64,000 nt of DNA from Taenia hydatigena. Its lineage: Eukaryota; Platyhelminthes; Cestoda; Cyclophyllidea; Taeniidae. Position numbers and translations under genes: made by a program. Below are positions 25,401 to 38,666 of the stretch, piece by piece (position 1 is the stretch's first letter; each line of letters begins with the position of its first letter). The stretch is taken from the NCBI GenBank assembly GCA_036345935.2, contig JADWOT020000235.1, positions 109,001 through 173,000 of the forward strand, read 5' to 3'. The notes beneath the pieces were generated by a model, which searched no databases, was not told the origin of the DNA, and saw only the letters and a list, made by a program, of their open reading frames with translations.

Positions 25401-26540
25401 GGTTTTGACATCAGTCTTGACAGGTTTGCTAGAATTATTGCTTAAAACCTGTGCACGGTTCGAACAACTGTGCCCATAAAATCGGATTTTTCTCCCATCA
25501 AAAGCACTGCTGCCACGTATGAATGTTCGCTTCTCTTCCAGCTTTAAAGGTCAACCTCAATCATTCTCTTTAACTATGCTGCTGAAAAGGCTGTGGCCTT
25601 CCACATAAAATTCGCAATGTTTGTTCACCATTTTGCATAGTTTTGGATTAGCTCCACTGAAAAAGTTGATCAACGTGTTTGAGGCATTCAATGGTCGTAC
25701 TTAAGATCGCCTTAGAAAGCACTCCCTTGGCTTAATTAAAGCAGTCGTTGCCTAAACATAATTACGGCAGACTGTTCCAATGAAAATTCTTCTTCACACG
25801 TTCCTTCACTTTTGGATACATCTGAATGGTGTCACGATCATTTCGGCTGACTTTATCCCCAGGCGTGGCTCTAAGTTTATTCACACGTTCTAGGCGTCAC
25901 TCAAGCCGCCAATACCTTAGGATGTTAACTAAAAGCCCATCAACCTAAAATGCCTTTCGTCGCTCCTCACTGAGAGCTCTGCCTTAGAGCAACACAGAGG
26001 TTTACTTGGCCTCATCGGTTTGTTAACCGTAGCCTGCATCCATCACCTAAAACTAAACTTTAACCTAAGAAGAAGGTGGTTCTGATTTTACCAGTAGAGG
26101 CATCGTACGATATTTTTACCATATTTATGCAAAATAACCTCGCACACTAGAAATCGCCGAGCGGCATTCTAGAAGCAAAAGCGACAGCGCCCCATTAACC
26201 ATGCATGCTAATTATGTCTTTGAGCACCTCGACTTTAGCAATTTATGTCTTCTTTTGTGTCTTTAAACAAATCCTCACCAAAACGCGACTTGTTTGAGGT
26301 CACAAAGCATTGATTTAGTAGCATCAGCGTTGCACACTTTTAATTCGGCAATACGTCTCGGAATAGGCTGTCTATTCACTTGCAAATACAGCTCGCACAG
26401 CTGCATTCTGCAAACCATCAGTGTGAGAGCGTGCATATAACTTTAGCTAATGCTCTTAAAGCCACCACTACAATCGAAATCACCACTGCCTCCAAGGCCA
26501 CTGCTGATTCGACCATCGTTACCTAATATAACAGTAATAA
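22401..26540. other. No firm gene outside the SINE-like element
   Basis: On the minus strand 24775-25020 is open after possible AG acceptors and reads as a disordered, Gly/Glu/Asn-rich tail ending VENEVTIESGW before a stop. It could be a terminal exon, but nothing else supports it. The rest holds only scattered short frames. Confidence 0.4.
22985..23290 (+). repeat. SINE-like element with tRNA-like head and decamer tail
   Basis: A good pol III B box (AGTTCGAATTC, 23053-23063) lies about 50 bases after an A-box-like GCGGTTCAGC. The antisense translation (AGIRTRN..YPR...YKAEPQAL) is the sort of nonsense peptide seen across tRNA-derived repeats. The right end, 23231-23290, is six decamers each ending in GATR or AATG. 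SINE identity is inferred from a single copy. Confidence 0.4.
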
Positions 26541-26544
26541 AATC

Positions 26545-27690
26545 CCAAACTGCGCGATGGAATACAGTGCGAATCGGTGCAATACAAAATCACGTAAATG
26601 AGTAGAAAGGATTGTAGATGAATCGAATAAAGCAGGAGTAGATAAGTAAAGTGAGATAAAGTGGACCAGCAATGTTGAGCTTTCCATCAATGCCACATAA
26701 GCACTTGCTAACACGAATTTGGCGCGGTGCAGCCTCGATGGTGGGACAAAGTCAGAGGTTTACACGTAATGTAGTCACTACTATTCCATTTCATTGATTG
26801 TGGCTCATTTCGGACCATCCCTTTTCAGTCTCTTCTTTCATTGATCTCTAGTGAATAAAGATATATACGTTAGCGATTTGAACTGCACAGGACCATCCAC
26901 TTTCCATATTGCCTGTGTTCATTCTTTGCCATGTGCTCTCTAGATGCAGTCCAAAATTTGCTGCATTGAGCTCTTGTATAGCACAGCGTAAAAGTATTTG
27001 ACTGCCATATCACCTAGGCTCATATGTTACAGTTTAGAGAGCTGGATCAAATGTATAATCACAGGAATGGTTAAGAAGACATGTGTTCCTCATTGTCAAA
27101 ATAAATTACATATAGCTGTGCAACTGTGTGTGTAGTTTTAATTTGCGCGTCCAATTATGCCATCCTCCCGTCGAATACTTCTTAGGCGACCTGACATCCA
27201 GCTCCATTGTAAGTCAGGATAAAACTTGCTTTTTGTCTAATTGGTTCATTGGTTAGCAATTCTATTTGATCGTTGTTTTAATTTTAGTTAGTTTAATAAC
27301 TTCCTTTTTGGCGCCACATATTAAGGCCCATCTTTCTGAATTCGCTCTTTTCTCAGCCGCCTTCAAGCTGGAGCTGATGCGTTAAAATAGCCGCAGGAGG
27401 CGTGCACAGACTAATCCCGAGAAGATGGCGAAAAAGAACCAGAGAGAAATTAATGCCATTAAGAGCATTAATGGAGGTGGAGAATTCGAAGTGACCTGAA
27501 CCGCCTCAGCATTATGCCTTCAGTTGTCTTCAAGGGGGTCTCGAGTGGTACTGGTGTAGCATGCTATGCATCACCGGACATTAAAGTAGCATTTAAGTCT
27601 CTTCGATCTCAAGGCATCGATGGTGTCATGGAAAAATCCAACCTAACATTTGTCCCGCTTACCTACCGCAACTAGAATATGCGCCTAATC
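26545..27690 (+). repeat. Dispersed repeat R3, copy 2 (uninterrupted)
   Basis: Matches 6400-7960 and lacks the 430-bp block at 7381-7811. It has no direct repeat at its right end, unlike copy 1. Confidence 0.65.
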
Positions 27691-28639
27691 CTTTCTTCAT
27701 TAGGGCGATATTCAAAGGAAATTGGTGGTTTAAGAATGAGAAAGGGTCGCAAGAGTCACCACGCCATAGGGCAGCGTTGCAAGTGCAACAGCGACGATGC
27801 TACTTCACTCCACTTTTAATAGAGCGACAAATGACCGTTGATTTAAAGGCACGAAATGAAGAAATGGAATGGGCTGCAAACATGCCTCTACGGGCCTCTA
27901 ATTCCCAACCACCGCACCATAACTAGGCCTCTATATCCTCCGACTAATTTACAGGAGGGACACATTATCCGCCACCACTACCCACTTGCACAACTCAACC
28001 ACGCCTCACCCGCATTTTCACCAAGCACTCTCGCCAATACTGTCTTAACACTTCCACCTTCAATTAGATGCGACCGCAGAACACACAGGAAGGAAGTAAA
28101 TACAGTGCAGCGCATCGCCTTGGGTTGCGTGATGTAGTGCTAGACTGAACCAGAAGTGGCAACACATAGGCCATGAGGGTGAGCAAACTTTGCATCAAGT
28201 AAATGTAGGAGAGAAGGTATGGCGTGCTATGCAATAAGGAGTAAAGAGGAGTCGTAGCAGCCAAAGCAATGGATCTCTGATGCCGGAAAAGTAAAAAGAA
28301 TTCAAAGATAGATCTGTGGCAGCGCAATGGGTGGTGTGCCTGATTTCCGCTCAAAATTTTTCGATTTCGGGTCCCATCTACAGCCGCAGTGATGAAGTCT
28401 GCGTGTCACTTTCCTCGCCTTTCGATGCTTTGCTTTTAACATTTATCTCATTCATTGTATTAAAACTGTCTCATATTCAATTAATTCATTCCTGCTGTCC
28501 GCCATCAGGCTATATTATCGCAAACGTGTCTCGTCCATAACTCTGCTTCTTGCCCTATTGGATGGCACAAGGTATGCAGACAAGTTGAAAAGCGATGGAT
28601 CTTGTAAGCGATATGACGAGGTAGAAATGCGAGCTAAGG
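27691..28639. other. No supported gene
   Basis: Several overlapping frames of 70-95 codons occur on both strands without splice-site or family support. I see nothing firm here. Confidence 0.5.
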
Positions 28640-28719
28640 GGAATGAAGTGCACGGGTTCGCACGTGTTTTATATATACATCTAGAGTCAGACGCTCTACC
28701 ATTGCGCCAACAAGTTGCC
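28640..28719 (-). pseudogene. tRNA-Trp-derived relic with CTA anticodon
   Basis: The minus strand carries a perfect A box TGGCGCAATGG followed by AGAGCGTCTGACTCTAGA. This is the tRNA-Trp D/anticodon region with CCA changed to CTA. A degraded B box (TGCGAACCCG) sits in a 4-bp CACG/CGTG stem. The 3' half of the anticodon stem and the acceptor do not pair, so it is not a functional suppressor tRNA. Confidence 0.5.
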
Positions 28720-28904
28720 ATCGTATTCTTCGTGCCATCGAATCAGCACCACCGCAATCATGAACGCCACTGCCCAGTACGTCTACCCGTCCACCTCTTC
28801 GGCCAGCAGCTGCTGTAGAAGAAGAGAATGACATAAAGGCGGGCATGAATGATGGGGTAATGGAACTCCTGTCACAACTACCTGTGCACTTTATGGGACG
28901 CGAA

Positions 28905-29465
28905 GGCGTACAGATGGGAAGGGGAGGCAAGCGAGTGGGTGAGCTGATTTAGAATGGTAGCAAACATCCCTCTGACGCGTGATTTCCCATTTGGTCGGTC
29001 ATTATCGATAAGTCAGACGCTCAAATAAAATTGCCTCATGTGACAAGCCTTTATGAAACTACTTTTACCTTTCATAAGAAACCTTAATTTCGATCGAAAT
29101 TTCTTCCCAGCCATCTGGTTTTAGACGAGCACGCCTTATGACATACCTTGGTTGGTTGAGTTTGAGTTAAGATGCAATGTCGACACACCTTACGCGAATG
29201 CAGCTGCATAAAAACACCATAATTAGATGGCATGATTTTATTTTTACTTGCGTGCATTGGATCGTGGGACTTCGGTGGAGACATATTGTAGTAAAGTAAA
29301 ACATTGTCCTTTAATTTTTTTAATTTTGCTCTTCAATGCCACTTTGATCATCGGTTGAACTGGCTGCTTCAATTTTCTCGGTATCATGCCATGAAGTCTT
29401 AGCAATAACGTTTTCAGCTAATTGTCCTAGACACAATCATCAGGAGCACCAAGATTTTAACTTAG
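28905..29465 (+). repeat. Dispersed repeat R4, copy 2
   Basis: Direct diverged copy of 21495-22062. No R2 copy follows it here, so R4 and R2 are separable units. Confidence 0.6.
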
Positions 29466-32400
29466 CATATATAGTGTGATAAGGATTGGATTTTCTTGCC
29501 CCTATCCCTCTCAGTGTAGTCGTGATTGCTGGCCTATGCCTTTTAGTAGGTTAGTTGGCATTCGTGAAGACTGAGCGACTGACTTCATTGATTTCGGCAA
29601 GTTAAAGAGATTAATGTAAGTAACAGTTTCATAAAATCCTGGGTGTTTTAGGCAAGTGCATGCTTAAGGTTTAGCCCTAGTATTATGCGTTCCGTGTTTT
29701 TCCGTCTTGATCTGAAAATGATACTAGTGAGAACCAGGCTGCTTGGCTTGTTGCGGTGCCAGAAAAGCAGTTCTCCAGGAAAACAATGGCAAGCAAGAAA
29801 AGCGTGAATACTGAAACGTTCCGTGTTTTTCATTCCAACCAAGAACTAACTGGTAAATTAATTACTCAAATGTTAGTTCACCTCCGTGCCCGCATCGTGC
29901 AGTTTCGGTTGGAATGACCAAAATGCAATGAGTATGATTTCGATACAAAAATTGAGCTTGTGCAAAGATATAGCTGCGATCTAGTTTCCCGGTTTTTATT
30001 TTCAATTGTTCAACTTTGTACTCAGCTGTGTTTCCTTCCTTGGAAGCGGTGATGAAACTTAGGACCCGGCCAATTTATGTAAAGAAAGCTGAAACAACAC
30101 AATTATATGAAGCTGCGCCGCATTCTTTCCGTTTGGATCTAGAGTCGATCAAAATTTAAACATGGTAGCCTGTTCCATTTGGCAATTGCTTGCGTTAGCT
30201 CTTGCATTAACCGAATAATAATGGTGCCAAGGCTGGCTCAGAGGGTTTGTAATGTACAAGTGTGCACTCTCAAAAAATCCAGTTTACCTGCAACCAGCAT
30301 TGATATTAATTGAAAATCAGACGCATGAATAATTTTATGGATACTTTCATCAAGAGCAAAAGATAGCGCTGTCTTGTTCCCTTCTTAATCCAAAATCAAT
30401 AAGAAACATGGCATAGAATACTGTTTCCTTCTGTAGCTGTTTGCGAGCCTTATAGTTTAGAAAGCTTGCGATTTCGGTGTGCCTAATATCTAGGGGACCC
30501 ATTTTAGCAAAGGAATGCGTTAGCAAAAATACACAACTGCCCCCTCATCTGTAATTCTGATCTAGAATGGATTATTATTACATCGTAGTGGCATCGATAT
30601 CAGTGGTTTTTTCTTTCCTTAAGAGAAGAGGGCTGCTATAGTTTTACATCAGACAGTGTAGGTGCGGTTGATGTGCAGAATGCCTATTGTTGTAAGAAAG
30701 AACGAAATTGTCGTGATATATATGTAAGCAATTTTTTAATCTCCTTTGATCCAGAAATGATTTATGTTGTGTTTGGCTGCTTGCCTCCTTCTGTGATTGC
30801 ATATAGCTGTTCTAGCTCTAAAATCTGACATTGTGGATGTGGCTGATGTGCAGGTTGTCTGTTTCGGCACAAAACACTGCGAGTGTGCATGTGCATCTCG
30901 GTAGTTATCAAATCATTTAGCCATGCTTAAGAAACAACTAATCTGGACTGCCAGATTACTGGCCATCCACGCAATCATAAACACATCAAAGGAATGTAGG
31001 TAAGCAATCAATCTACCAACCTGCTTCCGTACCCGCCAAACAGCCAAATATACAGATTTGCAAACAAGTGAAAATCCAGCCAGCTGCCTAATTTATTAGA
31101 CAGGAGGTAAAGGAGTTATTCACTGTCCGTTATGCAGAAATGAAGCACGATAGCTGTTTATACATATAACAGCTTGGCCAGCGATGCGTGCGGACAAACA
31201 GTTTGCCAAACACAGCAGATAGGCGAGAATCCGGCCGGGCGTGCTGAATCGCAGCAAATCATCTAGACCAGTAAAGTGTGCGCCTTACTAAAATATAGGT
31301 GAATGTACGTGAATGAAGGTCATTAAATACTCTAAAACCGCATACGACGTGTCTTAAAGGCGCTCATGCCTGTAAAAGTGGTATCGCGGCATGAGTAAAG
31401 ACAGTTTTAGAGGAAAAGTTGGAGACAGGCATAGATGAATGCTAAGGAAGGCACAAAGTTTTGGTTGCTGTGGCGGGATAAGTTAGAGCGGTTAAGGGGC
31501 TCCCCGTGCCAGCGTCGGAGGCGGCGATGGCAAAACTGGTAGACGTCGATGTCGAACTTCACCTGCCAAACATCCTAGCAGAAATAGCATTCAAGCCACG
31601 TATGCACTACTGCAAGTGATGAGTTGCATTAGTGGGAAGATTGCAATGTCGAACTAGTAAATACATCGTGAAGTCCACCTGGGTATTGGTGTCGTTTTGC
31701 CTCAACGAAATGCCATCGTCAGATTGATTGTCCTCTCACCCGCGCCGATGGTCGTGACTGGATACTATACTCGCAGCCTACCCCAGTTCTGAGGCATGCA
31801 TCACCTTATCCCTAAGAAGACTATGATGCTTAGATCATGTGTGGCTAAAGGCTGAGTCCTTTGCCTTTTGCTATAAATAGAAGAACACTTAGCAAAAATA
31901 TTTTTGCAAATAACTGTCTCTTTCAAGAAGAGATAGAAGAGCAATAATCACTTCCAATCTGTTCTTTTGCGTGCGCTACATTGGTTCTCTTTCTTGTAAA
32001 AGCATAAAAGGCTGTGAATCACTTATTCAACCGTAATTTATCATCTCTTTGCATGCATACTTTGTTGCTTTACTAAAAAATGTCATGCATTTGATTTTCC
32101 ATTATCCGAACTATTGACCATAGCATATGTGGTCACGATTTATTATAAGAAGATTCAAATATCCGCGCTATAATTAAGTCACTTTTTTGTCGAACCTTCA
32201 TAATTTCTCCAATTTTGGCAGTTGCAAAACTTAATACTGCTCTTAACTCCAACCGGGAACCATTGTGTTTAGGTAAGCTGATTGAATATTTTATTTCTCA
32301 TGGATTCAGCCAGACCAAAGCTGGGATTTGAAATACTTCCAAGAAAAGTTAATCTCGAAACAATGTTGCATTTTAAGTTAAATTAACTGCGCTACTCGCA

Positions 32401-35400
32401 TTTGTATTGGAGGATTCCCTCCATTGTCCTAAAAGGGGTATTTTGAACTCCTTTTAACGTTTATAACCTTTAAATGCTCGACGCTGAGATTTTAACTAAT
32501 ATTACTTAATGATTAATTTGCCACACAGAAATTTCTATAACATTATTATGACCTTAGCTCCTTGAAATGAATCGCACGCTGATGACAAGAAACTGTGCTA
32601 GATAGGCTAAATCTAAGCTCAGCGCCGACGAGCATTGAACTATCGGGCATTAAAAGCATTAACTCATAATAGAGCTCGAGGCGCACAGAACCTCTCGAAA
32701 AGAGCATAGGTTTTATGTGCAGCTATGCCCTTCATTGACTGCAACGGTTTTTGCCAGCTCGTCATTTGTTTAGCCAAGGTCGACAAATCAATAATAAGAT
32801 CGCAGACATTATAAGGAATTCTTTGCAATCTCGACCAGTTGATGGACATAGGCAGTGATAAAATCAGCGTTTAAAGTAAAAGCATACTCGTGGTTAGGTT
32901 CTTTAATAATATCAAGAAAGCTTGCAATTTCGAATGTTGATATTCAAAAATGCCACGGAATTTCATAAAGTACCTGTCTTTATTGTGTGCACTTAAAAGT
33001 ACGGTGCAAGTAAGATTTAAAAAAAATACGGCAAAATTTTCTGCGAATCAACCTTGCTTAAAACTAATTTTATAAATCTTAGCCAATCGGTCAGCACTGA
33101 CTTCAAACAAGCTTTTGAGAATGGCTTCTTTCGCTGTCAGGCTCAAACAACTAAATTGATCACGCCTGCAAACATATGGCAATAACGAATAAGTTTAATT
33201 TGAGTCGCACAAACTAGTATGCAGTAAATATCATACCGTGATTTTAACTTTCGCCAAGCCAATCAAGTAATTTTTCTACCAGAAGGGAAGATCAAATATT
33301 AAAACCCGACTGAGTGATTGTAGTGTTAGACATTCCGTAGCAGTGTTGCACTCTTCTGCATGCAGCGGATGGAATAAACTCAGGTATTGCTTGAATATTC
33401 AGCGACTGATCCGTGGGGGTTTTTCATCGATTTCCATCGAGAACACATGATGGAAGTAGAAGGCCTCATCATAACTTATAGATAGCAGCTGATTTGCAGA
33501 AATGTATGCTGAGATTCACACTGTTCTTGACTTGGTTACCTATTTCCACATTTCTAAGTTGATTCAAATAATCTTTATAACGATTCCTCCATTATGTTGC
33601 CACTTAAGTCGAAGTGCCAAGGGGAAACAGTAAGTAGCACTGAAACTTTTAACCGTAAATTTCACACCTTTCAAAAATGGGTTTAATAGGTTGTTGCCTG
33701 CAGTGCATCGCTTTGATTGACGGACTCATTCGTTTCGCACCCACACAGACAACGGGAGAAAAATTTCCTCCACTCGCCATGCGAGCTTTTGCCAGTCTCG
33801 TGTGCCATGTCCGCTTCATTATGAATTAGAAAGAAGCAGAATAGTCTCATGAGGAAATAAACGAATAAATGTAGTGAGGCAAGTTGATGGGTGGGTGATG
33901 GAGTGTTGGCAAATTGTAGAGTTGAAATCAAGAAGGCAACTAACTAGCCACCAAATGAGAGATTAAGGGAGATCTCACCTTGCACAGGACGAATTCGACG
34001 ATTCGACCGGCTAAAAGGACAAACCAGGAGAAGATGATAGAATAGATGTGACCTTTTACCACAGACACACATTTCTGCCTCTTTTTGGGGCACAGATCAA
34101 TGCGACTCTTCAAAAGGGCGAAAATGAATGTAGGCGATGACGCACACAAAATTGGCAAACAGACAGGCGCATATATGCAGTGAAAACGGAGCAAGTGGTC
34201 TAGGAAAGAGGGCTTACATTCTTACTTGTCCTTGTAGGCCAACAGATGTAGCTATGCTCTACAAGGGGATAACAAGATTTAGGCACTAAGGTGGTGTGAC
34301 CAAAGTCTGACCTGCCTATGAATTATGTAGAAACAGGCTGCTTGCCTTCACTCTCGAGAGTATGCAAAGGAAGGCGAGGAGCAGGTGAATCGATTGCTTT
34401 TGCGGCATTAAATCCGCCAGAGGAACTCATCCTGTGCTTTAATCACAATTGTTAGGCTTAGAAGTCTCTTGTGTCTGTGGCACCCCATTGCCAAAACCGT
34501 ATTCAGTTTACATTCCCTGATGGTACAATTTCTTCATACCATTGGCACTCACACGCCCTCTCGAGAGAGATGATTAAAATATGCCAAAATCTTCCTTATT
34601 AAGCACGCTTACGAATAGTAGCATGCCTGCTGCGTCAGCGCGGTGCTAAAATGTATAAGCCACATGAGCTTACCTTCCTTCTTTCCTGTGCTAATCAATA
34701 GGCATAATTATTATGCAGGAAATGTTTTCTTTGTAAGCCACCTATAACTTCATTAGAAGTAATTACTTGTGCTGAGTAACACACATGCTATTTCAATCCC
34801 ATCATTGCCTTGAATCGCTAGCAGTGCAAAGCGGATATAAAATGTTCCTAAAATTACGCAGACTTCACCATCGATGGAGGAGACAGCATAAACTCAACCA
34901 TATGCCTTGGAATAAGCCTAAGGTGTCCTAATGAATCACAACAGCACGCAGCAATAAATATTTATTGCAAATACAACTCATCAGTGACTGCAGGGTGACA
35001 ATAATAATTAGAATTTCCCATTATTGAATGCCCAATATCCACGTCCACATTTCGTATAGCATGTGTGGATTCTCCATAGTTTGAAAATTTAACAAACCCA
35101 TATGCGCTGAAGCATTTTTTGTTGGACACATAAATTGTAGTGTTCGGAGGTCGTTAATTTTGTGAAAAGCAAATTTACTTCAAGACATGCTGCCTACTTA
35201 TAAATTGTTAGCAGCGTTGTTTCTCTGACTCCTATTGCCAGTAGCCACGCAGATCCACTACCGCAATGAACGCGCGCTCAAGCGACATTACAAAATTTGG
35301 CTAAAAGCGTTCCAAAAAGCAAAAAAATATCATTAGGTGGTAAAAATTTGCATAAAAGTGTGCTGAAGTGTACGATCCCGCTCTAAATGTGCCAGCTAAA

Positions 35401-38400
35401 CTCAAACAATTGACAACGCTTGTAAGACAACACCTTCGGATGCAGGGAAGCAGCCTGAGCCCATTGATCCTGACTCCTTTGAACAACAAAATTTTGAAAG
35501 GTTCGCTGCAAATTCAATTGGAGACGAAACTCGTGCAGTCTGCTATATCTAACACCACGTTACTAACAAGCCACTTGATTTTTGACTCAGCACGGGCAGA
35601 CAGGCTCAAATCATGTCGATCGTCTATGGTTATGGCTGCAAACTGTAGATCCACAAGTTTAGCTTGCCTTGTGATTGATAATGCTACTTCCGATTATAAA
35701 ATTCTTTTCTCGTCTACGTGCGTATGCGATTGACATCACGAATCGCATGCGCTTTCCCGAAAATGGTAAGCTTCCAATTTTATCAAATATTAGAGAAAGA
35801 GGGGATTTATGCTCAAACATAAATATCGGAAATTATTGTGAGCGAATCAGCTGATACTGGATGTGTCTCTAGTCTGTTAGCAGAGCGCTTTGATTGTCTG
35901 AAGAGCAGAATTCAAATTGGTCTTTGCATCTTCAGCTGAGACAAGCGACGTCTTGACCTCTGCCACCGCCATCAATTTCAGCATGCCCAAACAGCAAAGT
36001 AAAGTAGTTTCATCCACACTCCAACGTAAAGAAAATGTATAAGGATTCCATGACGACCTTTGTAGCCCCCATCATTTACGTGTGCCGCAGTGAATGTCAC
36101 AAAGCACTCTGGTGACGCTACAAGTTTAGCATATCGCTACACTGTCTCTAATTATGCTACTTATTTGCACCGCGGGATGAAATCCACAGCCTTATGCGTC
36201 CTCTGGTGTTGACCTGACGTTTTTCAAGAAGAAATCAGCAGAAGACTTTAAAAATATGTTTTTGCTTTAGCACGTAGGTGTTTCTCTTGCAGTATAATCT
36301 CAAGCAGCTGCTTTGATTTCTGTGTCTTAGTCGAGTAAAGGTCACTACTGTCAATGCAGTTTAGGCATAACCATAAATGCGAAACGGCTAGCCTACCTGT
36401 CTGACCAAGAGTCTTGGAAACGTACTTGCCCTCGTCCAACGAGGGCTGCCCTACAGCGGGGTCTCTGTGCTAGGAACGTAATTCGGATCTAGCCCGGCAA
36501 TGTCGAAGCTTGGGTGGATTTGACAACTAGGACTGCCAAACATGCATGCTTTACAACTGCATGTCTTTTAACAATCACTTACCGAAATCGCATTAAGTTC
36601 TTAAGACTTGTCTTTATGACACTCTTAATGCCAATCTTTATCACATCATCCCTATTAAAATACGGAACATTAAGATCCTTTAAAAATTAATTGCTTTAGG
36701 GCCTTTCTAAAGCATGTAGCAAATTGTAAGCTTGCCCTTCCTCCATTCAGTTGGCTTAAAGGTCTGAATTCCAGCTCTACGTATTGAAATCTCAAAGTCC
36801 AATGCAGAGGAGTTGATAAACTTCAAGACAGCAATATGCATAGGGTTAGTGAGCGTCAGTCAGGTAGCAATTGTAATTAAAGTAAAGAGGTCAGATCTGC
36901 ACTGATTTTATGTTTTCAAATCCTTAAGTTTGCCAAAGGAGTTTGCTGATTTCGTTCAGAGGAATAGAGAGGAGCATACTGTAAGTGTGTCGAGAAATAG
37001 AGCTCCTGGGATTATTGATGTCAGCATGTACATCAACCCAGGCAACAAAAGAGTCAAGGAAAATATTCAAATGACCCTTTCTGCGACGCACTCTGTCAGC
37101 TGTAAAATGGTTTTTGTTAGTGCTTTCTGATTCTCGCAAATTCATAATAACATGCGATTTGCGGTGCTTTGGCTGCGTAACTCTATAGTCATTTACTTTA
37201 GCATCTAGTATTTGGCAAATTAAGAATCCCACGGTTTACTTGGGATTGAACTCGTGATTGACAAGCACTTCAAAATAGGTGGAGCAGGTGGATTGTGCCA
37301 GCATCACAGGAGTTCACTCAGGAGACCTTCATTAAGTTAGGTTTCTAGAGGCGGTCAAGCAAGCTCAGAAATGGGGTCACAACATAGAGGGCACGTGGAT
37401 CATATGGCCAATATAATGCGCCTGCGTGTTAGCCGATGGCGCATGAGTCCAAATTAGTGCCTTTACAGGTACATCTAGAGGCCTACGTGATTCAAAGCTT
37501 TAGTTTCTCTTATCGGATAGCCTAAATGATGAGCCTGCTGCTGATCTGAGTTTTACACTCATCACCGATTAAGATGTAAAATTGATAACTACTCATTGCA
37601 ATGATCCACGTAACAAATATTATTTTCACTTATATTATATATATGTATATTGCGTCCACAACAATCCTTAAAGTGCCTCAAATTTCTTCATCTTCCTTTT
37701 TATCGCTTAGTTTGTGGTAACTTACTGAAGTTTGATGTACAATTTCGCCTCACATTCGCGCACAGCAGCAGTTGATTCCCAGTGCTTTCAGCTGCCCATG
37801 CTGGCTTTTATCTTCCCAAACTAGTTAACTGTGATAAATTTGTATTTAATGAGTGGATCCCATTGACTAACGTATGAGTAGGAACTAAGATATGCTCTTA
37901 CAGCATAGTAAATGAGGGAATTTTGTCAGTTTTGAGTGACAATGAGGTAGATATTCCAATCCAAGCATTTTCGATGAACAAGTGGCCATGGATCTATCAA
38001 TCTTAACACCAGATAATCAATCGGCAGATTTGAAGACCTGGACGGTTTATCTATTCGGCCAATGTGCGTATGTTCGCCTAACTATTTGCCAAAATCCACT
38101 AGGCATGAGTACATGTCGGCCTTTGGTTCGAGTCTTAGTGTCTCGTTTCGACCGTTTCACGCGTATTTTCCAATGTCTTGATAACAATTCACTGCCCTCA
38201 GCTGCTAAATTTGGCTAATGCATTAAGCAGGAAGTCGAACGCAAGTGATCCGGCTTAAGCTGATTTCTGATAGATTATATAAAGATAGCCGCTTAGGCAA
38301 AATGTTTCGCAACTTTGGAAGAATTGCCCTTTGGAACTGAAGTTAATGGTAGCCTTACAGTGAAAGCTTAAACTGCTGCTCAGTAATTATCAGTACGCCT

Positions 38401-38666
38401 TTTGACTGGTTATTTTTATTCCTGTGTTCTTCTGAACGCATTTACGAGATCGAACTCAGTTGCGATTGGATCAATGAGACCAAAATAAAATGTCAGGTTA
38501 TATATTCGCCATTATGGAGTGGTTTTGTTTAATCGGGTCCTTATTTGCAAAGCTAGGACAAAGAATTAATTGAATAATGGAATAAAATTTAACAGCATAC
38601 TTGATTAAAGTGAAAACTGAGCTGTAACATTTAGAGTAGGTGATGCTGTTGCCAGTTTGTGCAGAG
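29466..38666. other. Gene-poor stretch with minor repeats
   Basis: A roughly 60-bp segment at 30638-30700 is repeated at 30812-30875 (tgcggttgatgtgcag / tgtggctgatgtgcag). Minus-strand mini-exon candidates at 34221-34253 and 33973-34004 have good splice sites. The plus-strand frame at 36906-37130 includes LPKEFADFVQRNREEHT and is protein-like but unsupported, because the opposite strand is also open. The 121-codon frame at 35368-35733 is at chance level. An AT-rich tract (tatattatatatatgtatat) lies near 37630. Confidence 0.4.

Noticed and set aside
28640..28719. Functional amber-suppressor tRNA
   Set aside because: The CTA anticodon is real in the sequence, but the 3' half of the anticodon stem and the acceptor stem do not pair.
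35368..35733. 121-codon plus-strand open frame
   Set aside because: No ATG near the start, no recognised domain and no good splice signal; a few frames of this length are expected by chance.
36906..37232. Overlapping open frames on both strands (74 codons +, 102 codons -)
   Set aside because: The plus frame is protein-like, but neither strand has a full set of splice signals and only one could be real, so it is only mentioned in the region entry.
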